A DNA stretch of 64,000 nt from Promethearchaeota archaeon Loki_b32 (GTDB lineage Archaea > Asgardarchaeota > Lokiarchaeia > Sigyniarchaeales > SOKP01): positions 1-64,000 of the forward strand of contig NJBH01000008.1 in assembly GCA_005223125.1 (NCBI GenBank), in the 5' to 3' direction. Numbering within the stretch: position 1 is the stretch's first letter; every line of letters starts with the position of its first letter. The notes under the pieces were generated by a model that was given only the letters and a program-made list of their open reading frames with translations, made no database searches and had not been told where the DNA came from. A program made the position numbers and the translations under genes. Positions 1-8,703 of the stretch are shown here, one piece after another.

Positions 1-85
1 TTTCTTTCGATGTAACGGATTTCTTTAATACGGTTAAATCGACTCTCACTTCTATGATTAATTCAATAATTTCATCGATGTTCAT
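1..85 (-). CDS. N-terminal part of an unknown protein, cut by window edge
   Basis: An open frame starts with ATG at 85 and runs off the left edge, giving at least 28 codons beginning MNIDEIIELIIEVRVDLTVL. It is charged and helix-prone, with no recognisable domain. A T/A-rich promoter-like stretch lies between it and the end of the next minus-strand gene. The segment IEVRVDLTVLKKS recurs as minus-strand coding potential at 2445-2520 and in degraded form near 3740, so this may be the intact parent of those fragments. The same DNA is also open on the plus strand for 37 codons, so strand choice is tentative. Confidence 0.4.
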   Translation of the reverse strand, partial: MNIDEIIELIIEVRVDLTVLKKSVTSKE

Positions 86-143
86 ATATTTTGGACTTTC
101 TTTTTCATTTTAATCTGATATAAAAATATTAAATAAAAAAATC

Positions 144-1553
144 TCATACAAAAAAACCAACAATTATGTTACCCCAATCAATTCCGTGATAATAAAGAAA
201 TCTCCAAGTTGCATCCCACATACTGTATTTAATCATATAAGATTCGTAAGGTTTTAGATCTCTTAAACTTTCGACACCAAATTTTTCTTCAAATGTCCCC
301 CAGCTAAAGAAATAAATTCTTTTTTTATTGAAATGGCTACATATTGTTATGTCGGTAATCATTTCATTCCATTCATATCCACTTTTAAAACTTCCTAACA
401 TTACTTCGCCATCATAATAACTAATTGTATCATACATTTCAAAATCGGTAAATCTTCTATATCCTCCACCGGCAGAAATTCTATAATGCATAAAGATTTC
501 CAAATCCCAATTTAATTTCAAATGATATATGTTACCAAAAGCCGTGTCTATATAACATCCAAATTCTAAATTTTTAACAATTCCTATGGTTTTATCGTCT
601 TTATGAACTTCATTGATTAATTTTTGATATCCAAGTGTCGCATTTTCAATCTCTTTGATAGAAGGAAACCTACTTACTAAAAATGGAATAACCTCATACC
701 ATTCTAATTCAAGGAATTTGTCTATCGTGCTCATATATGCCTCGGCGTCAATATAAAATCCTGACAAATTGTTAAAAAAATCCAATGTTCTTACATAATA
801 ATAGGTTTCAAGTACACTTTGATGGTTGTCAATATTAGGAAAATCCATATACCCAGCAAGACTAAGATAAATTTTGACTTCATTATCTATTAAATTTTGA
901 ATTTCATCCTTATGGGTTTGATTGAAATCATCTATGTTTACCGGAATTATAAGATCAATATCTAATTCATTAAATATATCAATAGTTTCTTGTTTTGAAG
1001 GTATATTGTCAACTTTACACCAAAAGGTATATTTTGGATTCGTTTTACTATTTATTTTGATTGAAAATTCGTAAAATAGAAACGGAACTCCTATAAATAA
1101 CCAAACAAGATAAAATCCGATGATCCTTTTTTTCCATTTTTTCTCTAGAAATGTACTAGATAAAGAAACTATAAAAGGAAGGCAATAGACAGGTTGGAGT
1201 AAAAAAGCCTCAGGATAGAAATGTTGGCTTAGAGTAAGAAAGAATAAATATTCCAAATAAATTAAAAGTAGAAAGTTGAATAAAAAACCTAATTTGAAAA
1301 ATTTTCTCTTTTTATTTTCTTTTACTGATTTTGTTGGAAGGCGGGAAACTCCCACCATAGTAATAAAAAGGAATCCCGTAGTAATAATGATGATTGGAGT
1401 GACAATGAATACGGGAATACCTGGAATAAAATTCAAGATTAAAGCAATAGTACAAAAACTCGAAAATAAAAGAAAAAACAATCTTGCAAATGCGATCTTT
1501 TTCCAATCTTTCTCTAAGTCATCATGTTTTGATTTAGTCAGGTTATTCGTCAT
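144..1553 (-). CDS. Membrane protein with large C-terminal domain of unknown function, possibly TIM-barrel-like
   Basis: A 469-residue protein. The first about 190 residues hold roughly five hydrophobic segments (first near residues 18-70 as a pair, then near 85-110, 120-140 and 145-165). The remaining about 280 residues are soluble in character, with alternating strand/helix stretches such as DIDLIIPVNIDDF, VKIYLSLAGYMD and SGFYIDAEAYM, which resemble successive strands of a TIM barrel of the glycoside-hydrolase-like type. I recognise no catalytic motif with certainty. I chose the ATG at 1553 because GAGGT lies 7 bases upstream; a longer frame opens at 1646 but runs into the structured element at 1612-1729. 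Topology suggests the C-terminal domain faces one side of the membrane. Function unknown. Confidence 0.8.
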   Translation of the reverse strand: MTNNLTKSKHDDLEKDWKKIAFARLFFLLFSSFCTIALILNFIPGIPVFIVTPIIIITTGFLFITMVGVSRLPTKSVKENKKRKFFKLGFLFNFLLLIYLEYLFFLTLSQHFYPEAFLLQPVYCLPFIVSLSSTFLEKKWKKRIIGFYLVWLFIGVPFLFYEFSIKINSKTNPKYTFWCKVDNIPSKQETIDIFNELDIDLIIPVNIDDFNQTHKDEIQNLIDNEVKIYLSLAGYMDFPNIDNHQSVLETYYYVRTLDFFNNLSGFYIDAEAYMSTIDKFLELEWYEVIPFLVSRFPSIKEIENATLGYQKLINEVHKDDKTIGIVKNLEFGCYIDTAFGNIYHLKLNWDLEIFMHYRISAGGGYRRFTDFEMYDTISYYDGEVMLGSFKSGYEWNEMITDITICSHFNKKRIYFFSWGTFEEKFGVESLRDLKPYESYMIKYSMWDATWRFLYYHGIDWGNIIVGFFV

Positions 1554-1611
1554 TTTTCGAACCTCTATAGTATTTCTCAAATAATACATGAATTTTAAAC
1601 TTTTATAATTT

Positions 1612-1729
1612 AAAAGGTGGCTCCTGCCAACGAGACCTAAGTACAAGGTCGTAAATACAATAGGGGGAGGAGTAAATTAGAGCGTACCTACGTACACTAC
1701 CAAAAGACAAAAATCCAGGGTATAAGCAA
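1612..1729 (+). ncRNA. Candidate structured RNA element, copy A
   Basis: This GC-richer island aligns with 56490-56616. Shared blocks are TAGGGGGAGGAG and ACTACCAAAAGACAAAAATC plus CAGGGT. Hairpin P2 pairs 1634-1638 (GACCT) with 1646-1650 (AGGTC); the other copy has GACGC/GCGTC, two compensatory base-pair changes. Hairpin P3 pairs 1682-1687 with 1692-1697, with one C-A mismatch. The outer stem seen in the other copy is mostly lost here, so this copy may be degenerate. Strand is unresolved: A-rich loops favour plus, but the C-A mismatch would be a U-G wobble on minus. I match it to no known RNA family. Confidence 0.5.
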
Positions 1730-1737
1730 TTTTGTCA

Positions 1738-1878
1738 TCAAGAAAATATTCTTCCACGCTTTTTCACCAATTCTTCCTTTCCATGAACTTTTTCATATGA
1801 CTGGTGTCCTCCCCCTTCAAAACCTGTTACAACAAGAGCTTCTAGCTCTTTATTCCTCTCCCACTCTGGATATTCGCT
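1738..1878 (-). pseudogene. Fragment resembling the C-terminal part of a nitronate monooxygenase-like enzyme
   Basis: A 46-codon minus-strand frame bounded by stops at both ends and lacking any start codon reads as protein: it includes KELEALVVTGFEGGGHQSYE. The GFEGGGHQ stretch resembles the flavin-binding (V/A)xGxEAGGH region of the nitronate monooxygenase / 2-nitropropane dioxygenase family. The fragment ends beside structured element copy A, suggesting the locus was disrupted. It is too short to be active; family identity is a tentative reading of one motif. Confidence 0.4.
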
Positions 1879-1958
1879 CTAGAAGGAAATATGAACTATG
1901 TTTTATAATTAAAAAAAAAAGGAATTTAATGAATTTTCAATCACAATAGTTAAGCAAA

Positions 1959-2285
1959 TTATTCTGGTACTTCGAGTCCTAAAACAGCCATTGCTTCGGG
2001 AAGTGAGGACATTACTTCGATCTGATATTTATACCCTTCAATACTTTCAGCGAAAAATATAAGTTGCTTATTTGAAAGGGCTATATATTCTTTGAGTTTT
2101 CCTTTTTTAATTTCATCTGCAATTATAATCTTGTATCCTTCTTTGGTTGCAACAACTGCATTATTTAAGAGATTTTTAGCGAGGGATCTATCATCTGGAA
2201 ATTTTTTTAGGGCTTCTAAGAATACTTTTCCTGCTTTAGAGGCTTTCGCATGGGGAAGCCATACAGTAGTCATTACTATTACCAT
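1959..2285 (-). CDS. Small protein of unknown function
   Basis: A 108-residue protein, cytosolic in character, with a basic N-terminal third (WLPHAKASKAGKVFLEALKKFPDD) and alternating helix/strand segments ending in acidic LGLEVPE. I recognise no catalytic motif. The ATG at 2285 has GAGGT 7 bases upstream; an in-frame ATG four codons later (2273) is the alternative. The gene stands alone, divergent from the Fe-S protein gene. The predicted compact alpha/beta pattern would suit a small binding domain, but no function can be assigned. Confidence 0.75.
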   Translation of the reverse strand: MVIVMTTVWLPHAKASKAGKVFLEALKKFPDDRSLAKNLLNNAVVATKEGYKIIIADEIKKGKLKEYIALSNKQLIFFAESIEGYKYQIEVMSSLPEAMAVLGLEVPE

Positions 2286-2592
2286 AATTATAACCTCATC
2301 TTACTTTTCTACTTTTTTTTTTGGAATCGCATTAAATTAGATTTGATAAAAAGGTCAAATTAAGTTTTTGATTTATCCATATAAAAACTTTTCGCCCAGA
2401 CTATATAAAATAAATATTACTTATTCCGTTGATTACCCATTTAGTTATTCCTTTATTTCTTTAAATGAGCCGGATTTCTTTAACACGGTTAAATCAACTC
2501 TCACTTCTATTTGGTGTATTGAATATAAAAGTATTAAAATAATAAATAATAGAATATTTCTGATTGAAATAATTAATATCGAGTTGAACTTA
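2286..2592. other. Intergenic region between divergent genes
   Basis: About 300 AT-rich bases. It holds the promoter of the minus-strand small protein gene and one copy of the short repeat at 2445-2520. The frame of the downstream Fe-S protein stays open back to 2368, but the extra residues do not resemble the family and overlap the repeat, so I treat this as noncoding on the plus strand. Confidence 0.5.
2445..2520 (-). repeat. Short dispersed repeat, copy 2 (fragment of the 1-85 coding sequence?)
   Basis: The block CGGATTTCTTTAACACGGTT and its continuation match positions 16-55 with two differences over about 40 bases. On the minus strand it reads IEVRVDLTVLKKSGSFKEIKE and then a stop at 2445-2447. 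Both differences from copy 1 fall at third codon positions and are silent (on either strand's open frame), consistent with former coding sequence. No start codon is evident. Most likely a gene fragment. Confidence 0.45.
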
Positions 2593-3657
2593 ATGATTGA
2601 TGATGCTTATATAAAATTGAGAGAGTTTTTGGATCAATTTCCTTTAGGTTACCCAAAAACCTCATCGGGGGTTGAATTAAGGATTTTAAAAAGACTTTTT
2701 TCAGAGGAGGAAGCCAAAATCGCAGTATATCTGACTCCAATCCCAGAGGAAACTGTTAAAATCGCTAGTAAAATTGGGATGGAGGAAAAAAAACTGGAAA
2801 AAACCTTAGAATCGATGTCTAAAAAAGGATTGATTTTTCGATCTCGACGAGATAATAAAACGACCTTTAATTCTGTGCCGTTCATGATTGGATTATACGA
2901 ATATTCTGTAAAGAAAATAGATAAGGAACTTGCTAAGTATTATAAAGAATATTATGATATCGCGTATCAAAAAGAAATGGGTTTAAGCAATGTTCCTGGA
3001 TTTAAAGTAATCCCTATCGAAGAAGCAATTGAACCAAACACTACACTTTTTCCATATCATAAATTGAAAGAGAGCATCAGAAAAGCAAGAGTGATTTCTG
3101 TAACAGATTGCATTTGCCGCAAAGAAGCCAAATTAAACGGAGAAGGATGTGATTATCCTATTGAAACTTGTCTTAGTTTTGGGGTTGCTGCTGAATATTA
3201 TATTGAAAACGGTATTGGACGGGAAATATCTGCTGATGAAGCGATAAAAATCATTGAGGAAGCAGACAAAGCTGGTTTGGTACACGCAGGAGCTAATTCT
3301 AAACATTTATCAAATATATGTAATTGTTGTCCTTGCTGCTGCGCTTCAATGAAAGGAATTACTAAAAAAGGACTTGATAAACATAAGTTTATGAACGCCA
3401 TGTTTGAATCAATTATAGATGAAGAAACCTGTATTAATTGTGGAACCTGTGTTGAACGTTGCCCTGTTGGAGCAATAGAAATGGATGATATCACTGTTGT
3501 ATCAAGAAAAAAATGTCTTGGATGTGGTTTATGCGCTACAGCTTGCCCTGAAGAAGCAATAACTTTAGTATTGAGAGAAGATGGAGAGGAACCTTTTAAC
3601 AGATTCATGGAAATGGGATTAGCGATACTTGAGGGTAAAAGAAAAAATCTGAGTTAA
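2593..3657 (+). CDS. 4Fe-4S ferredoxin-domain protein with N-terminal winged-helix-like region
   Basis: A 354-residue protein. The N-terminal third (FLDQFPLGYPKTSSGVELRI then EEEAKIAVYLTPIPEETVKI) matches a common archaeal/anaerobe module preceding Fe-S domains and has winged-helix character. The middle carries a conserved cysteine-rich region: CICRKEA, GCDYPIETC and SNICNCCPCCC. The C-terminus has two classical 4Fe-4S motifs, CINCGTCVERCP and CLGCGLCATACP, as in bacterial-type ferredoxins. The likely role is low-potential electron transfer in the cytosol; the partner is not evident. I start at the ATG at 2593, just before the conserved module; an in-frame ATG at 2368 adds 75 unlike residues overlapping a repeat. 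Confidence 0.85.
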   Translation: MIDDAYIKLREFLDQFPLGYPKTSSGVELRILKRLFSEEEAKIAVYLTPIPEETVKIASKIGMEEKKLEKTLESMSKKGLIFRSRRDNKTTFNSVPFMIGLYEYSVKKIDKELAKYYKEYYDIAYQKEMGLSNVPGFKVIPIEEAIEPNTTLFPYHKLKESIRKARVISVTDCICRKEAKLNGEGCDYPIETCLSFGVAAEYYIENGIGREISADEAIKIIEEADKAGLVHAGANSKHLSNICNCCPCCCASMKGITKKGLDKHKFMNAMFESIIDEETCINCGTCVERCPVGAIEMDDITVVSRKKCLGCGLCATACPEEAITLVLREDGEEPFNRFMEMGLAILEGKRKNLS

Positions 3658-3722
3658 TTTCGTTTGAAAATCAAAAAATACTTTGTTTTGAGATACATTT
3701 TAAAAATTGTAAGAAGTTGTTT

Positions 3723-3778
3723 TATTTCTTTAGAGGTGACGGATTTCTTTTAAATCTACTCTTAATTCTATAAGGATT
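3723..3778 (-). repeat. Short dispersed repeat, copy 3 (degenerate)
   Basis: The stretch TTTCTTTAGAGGTGACGGAT followed by TTCTTTT, an 8-9 base deletion and AAATCTACTCTTAATTCTAT aligns with copies at 1-55 and 2456-2510. On the minus strand it reads IELRVDLKEIRHL then stop. It lies in the promoter region of the cyclase-family gene. The copy is shortened and probably not functional. Confidence 0.35.
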
Positions 3779-3854
3779 TACAACCGGTCTTCCCTTCTTT
3801 CTTTGAGTTCTATATTTTAAAAGATTTATATAGTTTGGGTTTATAGATATTATT

Positions 3855-4658
3855 ATGAAATTTATTGATCTTTCAATTCCTATTATAAATACAGATGAGA
3901 TGTTATTTGACATCCCAAAAACTCAACCTAAAATCATATATTCAACACATGAGGAAGGCGCGATAGAAATGAGTGGTTTATTCATGAAACTTAATCCTGA
4001 AAAACATTTACCTGATGGAAAAGGATGGGTGACCGAAATGATAACTTTAAATACTCATAGTGGAACCCATATGGATGCCCCTTGGCATTTTGCACCTATA
4101 CAAGATAAAGAAATTGGAAAAAGGAAAGCAATGACGATTGATGAATTCCCGTTAGAATGGGGTATCGGACCTCTAATTGTTTTGGATTGTACTGATTTTG
4201 AAGATGGTCATGTAATGACAGTTGAAGATATCGATAAGAAATTAGAGGATATTAATCACAAATTACAAATCGGAGATATTTTATGTATTCATACAAATGC
4301 TTCTAAATATGCTGGGACTAAAGAATATACAAGTCGAGGAGCGGGGGTAGGAAGAGAAGCAACTTTACATATCATTAGACAAGGCGTCCACGTTGTAGGG
4401 ATTGATGCATGGAGTTGGGATGCTCCATTTGTATTTACTTCGAATAAATGGAAAAAAATGGTAAAAGCTAAAAAACCAAACCCATCTATTATTTGGGAGG
4501 GTCATTTTGCAGGTATTGAATTAGGTTATTTTCAAATGGAAAAATTAACTAATTTAGATAAAGTTCCGCCTGTGGGAGCTACAATTTATTGTTTCCCTGT
4601 GAAGATTGCCCGAGCTAGTGCTGGATGGGTTCGTGCAGTAGCTACTATTCCCGATTAA
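3855..4658 (+). CDS. Cyclase-family metal-dependent hydrolase (kynurenine formamidase-like)
   Basis: A 267-residue protein of the cyclase family (PF04199), which contains kynurenine formamidase, isatin hydrolase and related amide/lactam hydrolases. The family signature HxGTHxDxPxH is present as HSGTHMDAPWHF near residues 73-84, supplying the divalent-metal ligands. N-terminal FIDLSIPI and C-terminal ASAGWVRAVA are also typical. It is cytosolic, with no signal peptide. The exact substrate cannot be read from the sequence, and neighbours are not tryptophan-degradation genes, so kynB should not be assumed. Confidence 0.85.
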   Translation: MKFIDLSIPIINTDEMLFDIPKTQPKIIYSTHEEGAIEMSGLFMKLNPEKHLPDGKGWVTEMITLNTHSGTHMDAPWHFAPIQDKEIGKRKAMTIDEFPLEWGIGPLIVLDCTDFEDGHVMTVEDIDKKLEDINHKLQIGDILCIHTNASKYAGTKEYTSRGAGVGREATLHIIRQGVHVVGIDAWSWDAPFVFTSNKWKKMVKAKKPNPSIIWEGHFAGIELGYFQMEKLTNLDKVPPVGATIYCFPVKIARASAGWVRAVATIPD

Positions 4659-4790
4659 AGGAGAGATTTTTTCATAGAATATACATATATGAAAAACAAT
4701 TAATAATAAGATAATCAATAATTATTACTATAAAGTAAATTATTGAACTTAAACAGAGTTTAACACTCTGAATAAATTTAATTTTGAGAA

Positions 4791-5249
4791 ATGGCAGTTT
4801 TAGAAATTGGAATTAACCTTGGAATGAAAAACTTAGTTGAGATTAAGTATTATTCATCTTCAGATAAAGTATTAGATCCCAACATACGAGCGAAATTTCT
4901 AAACGGATTAGAGAATTTCATTAACGAGGTTTATGGCGATGAAATTAACGTTATCTCTCTTTCGAGCTTTGAAATTGTCATTTATTATGAGATGGTTCAA
5001 TTATCAAAGAATAAAACAAATAAAGCTAAACCATTATTATCATATGCCATCATCGAAAGAGATACAAATCATAAGTTTGTAACCAAACATTTACAGAAGA
5101 TAATCTCGAAATTTCTAAAAAAGTTTGATACTAATGACTTAATTTCGAAAGAACCTAAATATTTTAAGAAATTTGAGCCTAAAATTGATAAAATTCTTGG
5201 AGATCTAAGATTCAAAATAGAGGATCGTATTAAATCCATTTTCAGATAG
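4791..5249 (+). CDS. Longin/roadblock-like small protein
   Basis: A 152-residue protein whose C-terminal end (KKFEPKIDKILGDLRFKIED) aligns by eye with that of the protein at 28214-28675 (FKKFKQHLDIIFGTDTETVD), and the two share overall length and layout: strands, helix, strands, then basic helices. That pattern suggests a longin or roadblock-related fold, expanded in Asgard archaea and used in eukaryotes by GTPase regulators. No catalytic residues are expected. Fold assignment is inference; the paralogy is seen directly. Confidence 0.65.
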   Translation: MAVLEIGINLGMKNLVEIKYYSSSDKVLDPNIRAKFLNGLENFINEVYGDEINVISLSSFEIVIYYEMVQLSKNKTNKAKPLLSYAIIERDTNHKFVTKHLQKIISKFLKKFDTNDLISKEPKYFKKFEPKIDKILGDLRFKIEDRIKSIFR

Positions 5250-5286
5250 TAAATTTTCAAAAAAAATAAAATAAAAAAAATCAATT

Positions 5287-7491
5287 TTAATCTTCTTTGA
5301 AAATCTTTTCTATTAGTTTAGTGTTTTCTTCATCCTCAAAATGTTGGAGCGCACCCGTCCAATCTTTTAGCACATCTTTATATCTCTCTTCAAATTTTTG
5401 GACAAACTGTTTCAAAGGTGCTCTTACTTCTGAGCTCTGAGTTCCTTTTATGAATAATGCCCCAAAAATTTTGTCTCCATATTCAAGAAGTATAGAAATA
5501 TCTCCGTGGTCAATTTTTTTTAAAACCTCGGTAGATTTAGTCATTTCTTTAATAAACGAGGTGATTGCAGAGAACATTCCAGAAACTAAACCGGGATCTT
5601 GAATATCCTCACTTTTAAATGCATAATTGAAAACGCCTCTCCCATCATCATAAATGATATAGAGTCCTTGTTTTTCCACTTTCTCATATACATAACTCAA
5701 TTCAGGTTTCCAAATATCAACTAAATTTTTTAAAAATAGATATTTTAGTGTGAAGTAAAATCTTTTCTTTTCATTTTCATCTTTTGGTTTAATTTCTTGG
5801 AGTATCTTATCATTTTCGAGTGTTATTAACAGATTCTTTATTTCTTCTCGTTCTTTTTTAATATCGATGACAAGTTTACTTTTCTTTTTAGTTACTAAGT
5901 AAGAATCTCCTTCTTCAATATAATCTTCATATGATAAGAAATCACTAATGGTAGAAAATAGGGTTTTTTCTATGTACTTTTCGTCGATTGGAATATTTTT
6001 GCTTTTAAAATCCTTCTTTATATAATAGAAAATTAAACTCCAGAAAATAATGTTAAAAATGGCGCGTGTATATAAATAAGGATATGAAAGTATTTGTAGC
6101 AGACCAACCAAACTTGCGTCTATACCTGCGGTTCTTAATATAAAAAATTCAAATCCAAATACAGTGGTATAGGATAATTGGCCAGTTAACCAGTATTCTT
6201 CTATCCCAATTACGAAGAAAGAGATGATGATGGTGATTGGAAAATAGATTAAATAGCCAACTCTAAGATTCTTTACATATTTCAAAGTACGAGCGAGAAA
6301 TAAACCGACAATGAGAATTGACATTAAAATATTAATAAATCCTAAGATAATTAAAAATTCAAACAGAATAGCATTAGACAGAGTTGGATTTGTAGCTTCG
6401 AAATTTCCTTGATTAAGAATATTAGGATCACTAAGGAAATTTCCGTTAACAAAAATTGAGATTGCTCCAAATACTATGAGATATAATCCTATGGATAATA
6501 AAGCAAAAAAAATCAAATAACTAGAGTTTCTTAACTTGGATCTCCTTTTAAGATCTTTCTTTTTCCACCAATCAATTATTTTTACAAATATTAAGATTGA
6601 AAATGGCTCAAAAAGTTTAAGAAATAGTACAAAAATCACACTAGCCATGATAAAATATGCGAAAAAGTAGAAAATCACTAGTAATGTATCAAGTTGATTT
6701 CTGTATTGAATTATAAATAAAATGATTGATAAAATTGAAATTGGGGCTCCGACTGTATAAAGGCTTTTATATGATTGATCTCTGATATTTTCTCCAAAGT
6801 ATCTTCCTTTTAATGAAATTTGAGAACTATGTAATAATTCAATACTAAAAATAAATGTCGCAAGATAAACAAATAGAATCTCTAAAAACCATCCTAAAGA
6901 ACTCGTTAAAGAAACATTCTCAGTTCCTAAAAAATCACTAGAGATTTCAATTATTACTTGTAGTAGATAAAGAGATATTGGTAAGAGGACTATCATTAAC
7001 TTTAATATTTGTTTTTCTCTGGTCCAATCATTTCTGGTAAGATCGTCTCGAATTTTTCTATTTGGGCTGGTTTTTATTTGATATGTTGTTAATCTTAGAT
7101 TATCTTTTATAGAACCTTCATCTTTTCTTAAACGATTCCATGTTAGCAATATTGATATAAAAGGTGCTACGAAAAAGATAAACGGTAAAGTAACTAATGG
7201 ATAGGAGGCAAATTGGGTCAATAGTGAGCCAAAATGTGTGAAAAGGTATCCAATACCTAATAACATATTACCTTCTTCGCCTGGTTGTAATGCTAATTCT
7301 TTTGGGTCTTCACCAATTTGAAAAATAATAGGTAGAATCCAGTATACAATGTAAAAGATTAAGATTCCTAAATAGATTCGTAGATATAACCTTCCAATTA
7401 TTTTTTTTCGTATGAAGAAATATGGAATAACTAAAATCAATATGGGCAAAATATTCAGAAATATTGTAAGAAAAACTTCTATTACTTGCAT
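5287..7491 (-). CDS. Polytopic membrane protein with C-terminal cytosolic sensor-like domain
   Basis: A 734-residue protein. The first about 480 residues contain a dozen or so hydrophobic segments, with a charged loop near residues 135-165. The last about 250 residues are soluble: a helical linker, then a domain with YVYEKVEKQGLYIIYDDGRG, SGMFSAITSFIKEM, GDISILLEYGDKIFGALFIK and FEERYKDVLKDW. That order (strands, long helix, paired strands, final helix before a WxG-like end) is a module I know from archaeal membrane sensors, probably longin/roadblock-related. The ATG at 7491 has GTGA upstream; a GTG at 7500 is possible. Likely a signal or scaffold protein; ligand unknown. Confidence 0.8.
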   Translation of the reverse strand: MQVIEVFLTIFLNILPILILVIPYFFIRKKIIGRLYLRIYLGILIFYIVYWILPIIFQIGEDPKELALQPGEEGNMLLGIGYLFTHFGSLLTQFASYPLVTLPFIFFVAPFISILLTWNRLRKDEGSIKDNLRLTTYQIKTSPNRKIRDDLTRNDWTREKQILKLMIVLLPISLYLLQVIIEISSDFLGTENVSLTSSLGWFLEILFVYLATFIFSIELLHSSQISLKGRYFGENIRDQSYKSLYTVGAPISILSIILFIIQYRNQLDTLLVIFYFFAYFIMASVIFVLFLKLFEPFSILIFVKIIDWWKKKDLKRRSKLRNSSYLIFFALLSIGLYLIVFGAISIFVNGNFLSDPNILNQGNFEATNPTLSNAILFEFLIILGFINILMSILIVGLFLARTLKYVKNLRVGYLIYFPITIIISFFVIGIEEYWLTGQLSYTTVFGFEFFILRTAGIDASLVGLLQILSYPYLYTRAIFNIIFWSLIFYYIKKDFKSKNIPIDEKYIEKTLFSTISDFLSYEDYIEEGDSYLVTKKKSKLVIDIKKEREEIKNLLITLENDKILQEIKPKDENEKKRFYFTLKYLFLKNLVDIWKPELSYVYEKVEKQGLYIIYDDGRGVFNYAFKSEDIQDPGLVSGMFSAITSFIKEMTKSTEVLKKIDHGDISILLEYGDKIFGALFIKGTQSSEVRAPLKQFVQKFEERYKDVLKDWTGALQHFEDEENTKLIEKIFKED

Positions 7492-7590
7492 TATTTTCAC
7501 ATAAATGGGTTTTTTTAAATTAGTATTTAAGATAAAATTGCTATTTTACTTATAATAATTTAGGCATTTTTCAATATTTTTAATTTTAGT

Positions 7591-8688
7591 ATGACACTTG
7601 AAAACAAAATTGGATTAATTGTAGATGACGATTTTGCTTTAAAGCATAAGCCACCTTATCCACATCCTATCTTTTTTTCTTATGAAACTCCCTTAAGAAT
7701 TCAATCTATTATAGCTTATTTAGAAATAAAGAAAGTTTTTGAAGATAAGAGAGTTGATATAATGAGCCCTAAATCAATAGATGAGTCTGTTATTCAATTG
7801 GCCCATTCTAAATATTATATTGATTCTATTAAATATCTTTCAAGTCTAGAAAGTGCTCTATTAAATGAAGAGGTATTTCTTACAAAATATTCATTTGATT
7901 TAGCTAAAAAGGCAATAGGAGGATCGATCCGTGCAATTGAAGGGGTTATTAATAATAAAGTAAATCAATCATTCGCTCTTATAAGACCTCCAGGTCATCA
8001 TGCTTTACGAGAAAGTGGTTCTGGTCTCTGTATTTTTAATAATATAGCAACCTCCATTCTATACTTACGTGAAAGACTTAAATATAATAAAAAGATTGCC
8101 ATAATTGATATCGATAATCATTTTGGAGATGGTTTAGCACAGTATTTTTATGGAGATCCTAGTGTTCTTTATTTCTCTATTCATGAGTATGACTTTATTG
8201 AAGGAGATATTGGGTTTATTCATGAATTAGGAGAAGGGGAAGGTGTTGGCAAGAATATAAACTTTCCAATCCCAATGAATAGTGTTGATGATGATTTTTT
8301 AGAATTTATAGAAATTATTGAACCCATTTTGAAAGAATTTAATCCTAATATCATTATAATTGCTGCTGGTTTTGATATGTATTATACTGATCCTATAGGG
8401 AATTGCTTATTGACATCGATTTCATATTATAAATTTACTGAAAAAATATTGAAAATTGCTGAAGAAATATGTGAAGGTAAATTAAGTTTTATTCTTGAGG
8501 GGGGTTATAGCTTATTAGGTTTACCTGTTTGTGTTTATTCCGTTATTCAAGCTTTATTTAAAGAGAAATATGAAAGACCCCTTTTTGAATATCTAGACTT
8601 CTCACAGAATTCAAAAAAAAATGAAATAAAAAAAATTAGTTCTACTTTAAAAAATCTTTTAGCTAATTACTGGTCATCAATAGATTAA
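7591..8688 (+). CDS. Histone deacetylase family protein (zinc-dependent deacetylase)
   Basis: A 365-residue arginase/deacetylase-fold enzyme. The HDAC active-site elements are visible: the charge-relay pair HH at 136-137 in RPPGHHA, zinc ligands D175 and H177 in DIDNHFGDG, the third ligand D262 in AAGFDMYYTD, and the transition-state tyrosine Y306 in EGGYS. The residue after the zinc-binding His is Phe instead of the usual His. Family members in prokaryotes deacetylate acetylpolyamines, acetoin-type substrates or acetyl-lysine; the sequence alone does not choose. Divergent from the membrane protein at 5287-7491. Confidence 0.9.
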   Translation: MTLENKIGLIVDDDFALKHKPPYPHPIFFSYETPLRIQSIIAYLEIKKVFEDKRVDIMSPKSIDESVIQLAHSKYYIDSIKYLSSLESALLNEEVFLTKYSFDLAKKAIGGSIRAIEGVINNKVNQSFALIRPPGHHALRESGSGLCIFNNIATSILYLRERLKYNKKIAIIDIDNHFGDGLAQYFYGDPSVLYFSIHEYDFIEGDIGFIHELGEGEGVGKNINFPIPMNSVDDDFLEFIEIIEPILKEFNPNIIIIAAGFDMYYTDPIGNCLLTSISYYKFTEKILKIAEEICEGKLSFILEGGYSLLGLPVCVYSVIQALFKEKYERPLFEYLDFSQNSKKNEIKKISSTLKNLLANYWSSID

Positions 8689-8703
8689 CAAAATAGAAAA
8701 TAC

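Noticed and set aside
1554-1646. Upstream start at 1646 for the first membrane protein
   Set aside because: The extra residues would run into the structured element, and the ATG at 1553 has a ribosome-binding site.
2368-2592. 75-residue N-terminal extension of the Fe-S protein
   Set aside because: The residues do not resemble the family, the stretch overlaps the dispersed repeat, and an ATG at 2593 directly precedes the conserved module.
1-3778. CRISPR remnant from the three similar short sequences
   Set aside because: Copies are more than 1 kb apart, differ in length, have no regular spacers, and read as protein fragments; no cas gene is nearby.
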